DNA of 15,845 bases, taken from GCA-2747515 sp964427825. GTDB lineage: Bacteria; Patescibacteriota; Minisyncoccia; Moranbacterales; GCA-2747515. How positions within the stretch are numbered: the stretch's first letter is position 1; each line of letters begins with the position of its first letter. The position numbers were made by a program, and so were the translations under genes. Shown piece after piece: positions 7,456 through 12,674 of the stretch. The notes below the pieces were generated by a model. That model had not been told where the DNA came from. It worked only from the letters and a program-made list of their open reading frames with translations, and made no database searches. The stretch spans positions 1-15,845 of the forward strand of contig CAYRUU010000021.1 of the NCBI GenBank assembly GCA_964427825.1, written 5' to 3'.

Positions 7456-8733
7456 TTAAAAATGAAAGAGGTTCTGTACAGCAGTCGTCGCTTTGGCATC
7501 ATGTGGACCGATCACGGCACCATTCAGTCCGCGATCAACAAAAATATCCCGCGCCACGCGCTGCACATCGGCACGCGTCACTTTCTTGATGCGGCGCAAC
7601 GACTCTTCCGGCGTAATGATGGCACCGCGCACGGATTCCTGATCGCCGTAACTGCTCGCGATCTCATCGGATGTTTCCAAACTAAACGCCAAGCGCCCTT
7701 CGAAGCCACTACGCGCACGCGTAAATTCTTCCGGCGTCACACCACGACGCGCAACTTTCTTCATTTCTGAGAGAATCAGCGCAATCGTCGGCTGCACGTT
7801 ATGGTGCGCCACACCAGCATAGATGCCAAGATAACCAGTCTCCACAAAGTAGTCCGTCACTGCACGCACGGCATACGCAAGCCCACGCTTTTCACGTACC
7901 TGCTCCCAGATACGACTACTCATGCCGCCACCAAGAATCTGCGCCAAAACGGCATAAACATAGCGATCTTTGTGGTCAAAACCGCCTGTTTTGACGCCAA
8001 CCAAAAGGTGTGTTTGATCCGTATCCTTGTACTCACACCGCACCACGGGCGCCTCTTGCCGATCAATAAACGCCTCATAGGCGGGCTTGTCAATTGGTGC
8101 CAACGTACCGAAGTCTGCACGAATCTTTGCGCGCACCTTGCCCTTTGGAAAATTACCCACAACGCACACCACCGTATTGCGCGCGCTATAGCAACGTGCG
8201 ATATAGGCGAGAAAATCTCTACGCTTCAGTGCGCGCACACTTTCTTTCGTGCCGGCAATTGTGCGTCCCAACGGATGGTCTGTACCAAAAATGACACTCT
8301 CAAACACATCGTAAATTTTGTGTGCCGGCGTATCTTCGTACATGCTGATCTCCTGCACAATGGTCCCCGCTTCCTTGGTGATGTCTTTTTGCGCAAGCGT
8401 CGCATTACAAAACAAGTCACCAATGAGATCCATCGCCGTCAAAATAGTGCGCGCAGGCACCTTTGCATAAAATGCCGTGCGGTCCTTGCCCGTATAGGCG
8501 TTTTGCGATGCGCCGATGGCCTCAAACTCCTTACTGATCATCATTGCCGATGGACGCTTCTTTGTCCCCTTGAAAAACATGTGCTCCACAAAATGCGATA
8601 ACCCGTTTTCCTGTGCCGTTTCATAGCGCGATCCTGTGCCGACGCTAACGAGAATTGTGGCCGTGGTCATTGTGGGAATTGGCACCAGCACAACGCGCAC
8701 GCCGTTTTTTAATGTGTATTTTGTATACTGCAT
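7456..8733 (-). CDS. M16 family zinc peptidase (processing peptidase-like)
   Basis: 425 residues, the size of a single-chain M16 peptidase with two homologous halves. The inverted zinc motif HFVEH is at 47-51 and the third ligand is probably Glu128 (77 residues after His51, in the VQEISMYEDTP segment), so it should be catalytically active. The C-terminal half carries GGGMSSRIWEQVREKRGLAY, the conserved substrate-contact R/Y motif of the family. There is no signal peptide, suggesting a cytoplasmic enzyme. M16B peptidases generally cut short or unfolded peptides; the substrate is unknown. It is the first gene of the four-gene string that ends with the Mur ligase. The start fits the family N-terminus (YTLKNGVRVVLVP), and no Shine-Dalgarno site is seen. 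Confidence 0.93.
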   Translation of the reverse strand: MQYTKYTLKNGVRVVLVPIPTMTTATILVSVGTGSRYETAQENGLSHFVEHMFFKGTKKRPSAMMISKEFEAIGASQNAYTGKDRTAFYAKVPARTILTAMDLIGDLFCNATLAQKDITKEAGTIVQEISMYEDTPAHKIYDVFESVIFGTDHPLGRTIAGTKESVRALKRRDFLAYIARCYSARNTVVCVVGNFPKGKVRAKIRADFGTLAPIDKPAYEAFIDRQEAPVVRCEYKDTDQTHLLVGVKTGGFDHKDRYVYAVLAQILGGGMSSRIWEQVREKRGLAYAVRAVTDYFVETGYLGIYAGVAHHNVQPTIALILSEMKKVARRGVTPEEFTRARSGFEGRLAFSLETSDEIASSYGDQESVRGAIITPEESLRRIKKVTRADVQRVARDIFVDRGLNGAVIGPHDAKATTAVQNLFHF

Positions 8734-8765
8734 AATACGTTTGTCAGATCAATTATGTGAAACAA

Positions 8766-8800
8766 ACACCCTCTCCGCTTATTGTCGCGGAAAAGGGTGT
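8766..8800 (-). terminator. Hairpin terminator of typA
   Basis: Downstream of the typA stop, ACACCC (8766-8771) pairs with GGGTGT (8795-8800) and CCGC (8775-8778) with GCGG (8787-8790), with an AT-rich junction and an 8-nt loop. On the minus strand the stem is followed by TTGTTT. The U-run is short, so it is a moderate intrinsic terminator. It separates typA from the M16 operon. Confidence 0.6.
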
Positions 8801-8838
8801 GAAAGTCAATGTGTGACACATACCGACACTCACCAACT

Positions 8839-10614
8839 CTAGCCTTTTCGCTTCGCCTTGACGCGGTCGTTTTCTGTGAGATATTGCTTGCGTAAACGCA
8901 CGGACTGTGGCGTCACTTCCAAATACTCATCCGCTGTCATAATTTCCAAGCCTTTTTCAATCGTCACGGGAATCGGCGGTATCAACATGATGGCATCATC
9001 ACTACCGCTTGCACGCATGTTGGTCAAGTTCTTGCCTTTAATCGGATTCACTGTCATCTCATCACCCTTGGACGTATTGCCAATCACCTGCCCCTCATAG
9101 ACAGCCGTGCCCGCGCCAATATAGAGTGCACCGCGCTGTTGCAAATTCGCCAACGCATAGCCGAGCGCCTTCCCTGTTTCCCCGGAAATCATTGATCCCA
9201 CGCTATGTTTCTTGATGTCACCCACAAACGGACGGAACTCCACAAAACGATTGGAGATAATCCCTTCACCCCTTGTATCCACCACAAACTCATTGCGATA
9301 GCCCAACAGGCCGCGCGTCGGCACTTCAAAAAGCATGCGCACACCATCGTATCCGTGCTTTATGTCCGTCATCGTTCCTTTACGCGTGCCAAGTTTTTCA
9401 ATCACCGTACCGCTATAACTTTCCGGCACCGTTACCGTCACTTCTTCAAATGGTTCGTGTTTTACACCGTCAATGGTCTTGATAATTACCTGTGGCTGCG
9501 ACACGGCAACTTCAAACCCTTCGCGCCGCATGTTTTCCAGCAAAACGGCAATATGCAACTCTCCACGCCCCGACACGGTAAAATTTTCACCTGCAAAATC
9601 CACACGCAGCCCCACATTCACCTCCAACTCCTTCGTTAATCGTTCGCGTATTTGTTCGCGCGTCACAAACTGCCCCTCACGCCCCGCAAACGGCGAATCA
9701 TTCACAAAAAATGCCAAGGTGATCGTCGGCTCATCTACCGTAATGGCAGGCAACGGCTCGGCGTTCGCATCCGCACAAATCGTCTCGCCGATGTCAATAT
9801 CTGTCACACCGGCAATCAAAACAATGTCCCCCGCCACAGCTTCTTCCACCGCCATCTTCTTGACTCCCTCAAAAGTAAACAGTTTAATAATCTTTCCTGT
9901 GCGCATACTGCCGTCTTGCGATTTCACAAAAATCGGTCCCTTTTTCACCACACCTTCATACACGCGTGCCACCGCCATGCGCCCCAAGAAGTCGTCGTAT
10001 GCCAACGAAAACGACTGCAGGCGCAGTGGCGCCGCCGTGTCGTTTTTGGCAGGTTCCACATTGTTCACAATGGCATCCAAGAGTGGCGTCATGTCCGTAC
10101 TGTCGTCTGTGGGATGCATCATCGCCCGTCCTTCGCGCGCCACAGCATAGACGGTTTGAAAATCCAACTGTTCATCGTTGGCACCAAGATCCAAAAACAG
10201 CTCATAAATCTCCTCTTCCACCTCACCCAATCGCGCCGCCGGCTTATCAACTTTATTGATCACCACAAGTGGCTTATGGCCAATCTCCAAAGATTTCTTG
10301 AGTACAAAGCGCGTCTGCGGCATCGGACCCTCTTGTGCATCCACCACCAATACGACACTGTCAATGGAACGCAAGACGCGCTCTACCTCCGACCCAAAAT
10401 CCGCATGTCCCGGCGTATCCACGATGTTGATCTTTGTGCCGTTGTAAACGACGGAGGTATTTTTGGCATAGATGGTAATGCCGCGCTCCTTTTCAATAGA
10501 ATCACTATCCATGCTTCCCTCCGACGGCGCGCCCGTTTGCTTCATAAGAGCGTCGGTGATTGTGGTTTTGCCGTGATCCACATGCGCGATAATGGCAATA
10601 TTGCGAATTTCCAT
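8839..10614 (-). CDS. typA: Translational GTPase TypA/BipA
   Basis: 591 residues, close to the usual length of about 600. Ribosome-binding GTPase of the EF-G family, involved in ribosome assembly and stress or cold adaptation. GTPase motifs are intact: AHVDHGKTT (10-18), the switch region with EKERGIT, DTPGHADFG (66-74) and NKVDKPAAR (120-128). EF-G-like domains follow, with SGRGELHIAVLLENMRREGF (358-377), the TypA-specific PTRGLLGYRNEF (about 442-453) and KGKNLTNMRASGSDD near the C-terminus. The basic tail (RVKAKRKG) is typical. It is a single-gene unit with its own promoter and terminator. ATG start at 10614 gives the expected IRNIAIIAHVDHGKT beginning. Confidence 0.98.
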   Translation of the reverse strand: MEIRNIAIIAHVDHGKTTITDALMKQTGAPSEGSMDSDSIEKERGITIYAKNTSVVYNGTKINIVDTPGHADFGSEVERVLRSIDSVVLVVDAQEGPMPQTRFVLKKSLEIGHKPLVVINKVDKPAARLGEVEEEIYELFLDLGANDEQLDFQTVYAVAREGRAMMHPTDDSTDMTPLLDAIVNNVEPAKNDTAAPLRLQSFSLAYDDFLGRMAVARVYEGVVKKGPIFVKSQDGSMRTGKIIKLFTFEGVKKMAVEEAVAGDIVLIAGVTDIDIGETICADANAEPLPAITVDEPTITLAFFVNDSPFAGREGQFVTREQIRERLTKELEVNVGLRVDFAGENFTVSGRGELHIAVLLENMRREGFEVAVSQPQVIIKTIDGVKHEPFEEVTVTVPESYSGTVIEKLGTRKGTMTDIKHGYDGVRMLFEVPTRGLLGYRNEFVVDTRGEGIISNRFVEFRPFVGDIKKHSVGSMISGETGKALGYALANLQQRGALYIGAGTAVYEGQVIGNTSKGDEMTVNPIKGKNLTNMRASGSDDAIMLIPPIPVTIEKGLEIMTADEYLEVTPQSVRLRKQYLTENDRVKAKRKG

Positions 10615-10624
10615 AGTAGTATCA

Positions 10625-10651
10625 TCAAGAAAACCGCCAAAGCGCGGTCAT
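10625..10651 (-). promoter_or_regulatory. typA leader: hairpin plus 8-codon leader ORF
   Basis: Between the typA promoter and start codon lies a stem ACCGC/GCGGT (10633-10648, 6-nt loop) followed on the minus strand by TTTTCTT, resembling a weak intrinsic terminator. The same bases form a tiny ORF from ATG at 10651 to TGA at 10625 (MTALWRFS), starting 2-3 nt from the predicted transcript end. This could be an attenuator with a leader peptide or chance; only position and pattern support it. Confidence 0.3.
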
Positions 10652-10660
10652 AACGTTCCC

Positions 10661-10689
10661 AGTATACACACAAACGCAACAGCCGTCAA
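10661..10689 (-). promoter_or_regulatory. Strong sigma-70-type promoter for typA
   Basis: Read on the minus strand: -35 TTGACG (10684-10689, five of six matches), exactly 17 bp spacer, -10 TATACT (10661-10666, five of six matches). The start of transcription is predicted about 40 nt before the typA ATG. It is the best promoter match in the window. Confidence 0.7.
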
Positions 10690-10895
10690 TGCAGGAGCTC
10701 TGCACCCCCTTCCCATAATGATCATAAACCCATTGCAAGGATGACACGATGTCCTATACCTGGAGAGAACACTGATACACCGTGCACTGTATCACTCTAC
10801 AACAAACACAGGATCATACATAAAAAACGACAATACAACCAGTAACAATCACCCCCATCACAAAAACGATCCGCGTACGCTTTAGCGGCAAAAAA
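10667..10895. other. Non-coding spacer between typA and the Nudix gene, with a 22-bp interrupted palindrome
   Basis: No gene is recognised here. It holds the typA -35 region at its left end. A possible plus-strand promoter follows: TTGCAA (10733-10738), 16 bp, TATACC (10755-10760). Just downstream is an inverted repeat TGATACA (10773-10779), 8-bp spacer, TGTATCA (10788-10794), placed like an operator for the Nudix gene. From 10824 the Nudix frame is open upstream of its first usable start codon. Confidence 0.5.
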
Positions 10896-11604
10896 GTGAT
10901 CTTGCCACACCGCTTACAGGAACATAGCAATGCCTATTGGCACGACCTCGCAGCAAATGGCAAAACCTACCGGCGTGGAGAGGTGTTTACCGTGACGCAG
11001 AAAGATGTTTCCGACGATGCGATCACCGTCCTTGTTGAAAAGACGGATTACGCACACTATCTCTATGCGCAAAACCATGACGACATGGGGGTACACAGTA
11101 TACGCATCATTCACGCAGCGGCGCTTGTTGAAACGTCCGACAAGTACTTCATCTTTGGCAAAATGGGCTCACACATAGCGCGCGCCGGCATCTACCAACT
11201 GTGCGGCGGCGGATTGGATGATGGTGATCTGCGCGGCAGTGACTTTGACATGACACTCAACGTCACCAAGGAGCTCAAAGAGGAGTTGGGCATTGACATC
11301 ACCGATACGACACGCCTCGCCTTCTTGTGACACAGCCTTCTTCAAAGAAGGTGGTCCCACCGACAAAATGACGGTAGTATACAGCATCGTCCTACATGAC
11401 ACAAAAGACGACTTTATGGAAAAATACGCACAGTTCACGGAGCACCTCACGGCACAAAACACCGTGCCGGAATTTGAAAGCATCGCCGCTCTCGCAAAAG
11501 ATAAAGATGCAATCCATGCCTTTTTCGCACACGAAGACGCGACATATGATGAATACATGCAGCCACTATTTCTCCATATCGCAGAGAATTTAGATGCAAA
11601 ATGA
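10896..11604 (+). pseudogene. Nudix hydrolase gene interrupted by a frameshift
   Basis: Two consecutive frames together encode one Nudix protein. The first (GTG 10896 to TGA 11330) has the N-terminal part, a KYFIFGKMGSH segment, CGGGLDDGDL and KELKEELGID, matching the end of the Nudix box (REUxEExGU) in a subfamily with a longer loop. The second frame (open through 11331-11604) supplies the rest, FFKEGGPTDKMTVVYSIVL, down to EYMQPLFLHIAENL. Nudix enzymes cleave nucleoside diphosphates linked to another group. At the break the 8-mer GCCTTCTT occurs twice (11319-11326 and 11335-11342). Removing one copy plus the 8-nt spacer rejoins the frames exactly, giving about 230 residues. There is no ATG, and the frame is open upstream to 10824 with coding-like residues, so the true start may also be lost. 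Mutation and assembly error cannot be told apart here. Confidence 0.8.
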
Positions 11605-11612
11605 TCTGCGTG

Positions 11613-11665
11613 AAAAATATATAAAAATATACGAAACTGTACAGCGGTGCTATGACTGTCAGTTT
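11613..11665 (-). terminator. Hairpin terminator of the nucleotidyltransferase-fold gene
   Basis: Directly after the TAG stop, the minus strand forms AAACTG-(ACAG/CTGT)-CAGTTT, a stem of about 10 bp with one bulge and an 11-nt loop (11634-11665). It is followed by the T-rich run down to 11613. The Nudix gene ends at 11604 from the other side, so this short convergent gap is fully used. Confidence 0.6.
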
Positions 11666-12610
11666 CTACATCTGCACTTCCAGCGCATCAAAGCGCTTGC
11701 GGTATTCTTCATAGACTTCCGGGCCATGTGGCTTGGGTAGAAACACGAGGTGGTGATCCGTGGCGAGAATAATGGCGCCGGGGATAGCTGCATCACGCAA
11801 GGCGCGTCGCTGCTGCAAGCGTCGCAAGCGTCGCTCTGTGCCCACATCACCAAAAACCCATTCCAACGCCACCTGCACACTCCGCCCGATGTGCTTTTCC
11901 CACCGCCGTGCGCAGTGCGCGGTTTCACCCTGTGCAAAGTGCGTCGCCATGTAGTGCGGCTTGTAGTGTCGCGCCCATGGCATATTGGCGCGATTAAACG
12001 CATCAAAAACCGCGCTGCCCGCAATCGGCAAGGCAACGCTGTACTCATGCGCGCTAAACACATCCTGTGTCGGCACATCCAAGGCATCCGTGGCGATGTG
12101 ATAGTTGAGACACAAGCGATCGCGCGTACGTGTACCATGGCGACGCACACCAAGCACATGCGCCAGAACCGTCACACAACAGCGTCCCGTCCAAATATGC
12201 CCCGCCTCATATGCAATCAAAACATCCAAATCACTCTTGTCATCAGCATGCTTGAATGCCAGTCGCCCCGTCACGGCAATCATGCGCACAAAAGGACTCC
12301 ACTGCAGTACGCGCACAATGCGACGTAACCGACGCATCTTTTGTACACTGATCCGCTCACGACGTCGGCGCACCTCCACCAATTTTTCGCGCCCACACAA
12401 CATATACAAACCGCTGTTCTCCGTAACATACGCACGCACCGCCGGTGCCTCCACGGTACGCATCACGTCTGCCAACGTCCATGTGTCATCGCGCGCATCC
12501 ATCGGCGCACGCACCAACCACCGCCACAGTTCATAAGCGGTAAGAGCGCGATCCATGACATCGTAGTACGTGATGGTCGCAAGAATATTTTTTGCAAGTG
12601 TTCGGTCCAT
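11666..12610 (-). CDS. Winged-helix plus nucleotidyltransferase-fold protein
   Basis: 314 residues. The N-terminal part (about 10-80) resembles the winged-helix segment that begins such proteins (YYDVMDRALTAYELWRWLV). Residues 110-135 match a polymerase-beta-type nucleotidyltransferase core, IAVTGRLAFKHADDKSDLDV. The metal-binding SDLD (126-129) is present, but the usual Gly-Ser before it is Gly-Arg (115-116). Further conserved-looking blocks are DRLCLNYHIATDALD (about 164-178), HEYSVALPI and the C-terminal YEEYRKRFDAL. I recall similar uncharacterised proteins in CPR genomes, but the substrate (small molecule, RNA or protein) is unknown. The middle (about 80-105) is very Arg-rich. It lies 64 bp after uvrA on the same strand and has its own terminator. 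ATG start at 12610, no Shine-Dalgarno site. Confidence 0.7.
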   Translation of the reverse strand: MDRTLAKNILATITYYDVMDRALTAYELWRWLVRAPMDARDDTWTLADVMRTVEAPAVRAYVTENSGLYMLCGREKLVEVRRRRERISVQKMRRLRRIVRVLQWSPFVRMIAVTGRLAFKHADDKSDLDVLIAYEAGHIWTGRCCVTVLAHVLGVRRHGTRTRDRLCLNYHIATDALDVPTQDVFSAHEYSVALPIAGSAVFDAFNRANMPWARHYKPHYMATHFAQGETAHCARRWEKHIGRSVQVALEWVFGDVGTERRLRRLQQRRALRDAAIPGAIILATDHHLVFLPKPHGPEVYEEYRKRFDALEVQM

Positions 12611-12629
12611 AGAATAACGACATCATCAA

Positions 12630-12644
12630 TGTTCAATGTGAACA
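12630..12644. promoter_or_regulatory. 15-bp palindrome upstream of the nucleotidyltransferase-fold gene
   Basis: TGTTCA (12630-12635), 3-bp spacer, TGAACA (12639-12644) is a perfect inverted repeat about 20 bp before the start codon at 12610. Symmetry and location fit a repressor operator, but no regulator is known and it also lies just after uvrA. It does not match the usual E. coli LexA box or the Gram-positive GAAC-4-GTTC box. Confidence 0.3.
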
Positions 12645-12674
12645 CCACTCAAAAAGATGCTTTTTTATTTTTGT

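Noticed and set aside
7801..8601. 266-codon plus-strand ORF opposite the M16 peptidase gene
   Set aside because: Shadow of the M16 gene, which has intact catalytic motifs; the antisense translation looks like no protein family.
9652..10653. 333-codon plus-strand ORF opposite typA
   Set aside because: It is antisense to a clear, full-length typA and has a low-complexity His/Arg-rich translation with no family motif. Such ORFs arise from the codon bias of the gene on the other strand.
11328..11330. UGA read as an amino acid (alternative code)
   Set aside because: UGA is the natural stop of uvrA and the Mur ligase, and reading through in the Nudix gene gives a non-Nudix sequence because the frame changes there.
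11319..11335. Programmed +1 frameshift in the Nudix gene (TTG TGA C, like prfB)
   Set aside because: The TGA-C context is similar, but slipping from UUG to UGU would leave poor pairing and there is no upstream SD-like stimulator. A repeat insertion or base insertion explains it better.
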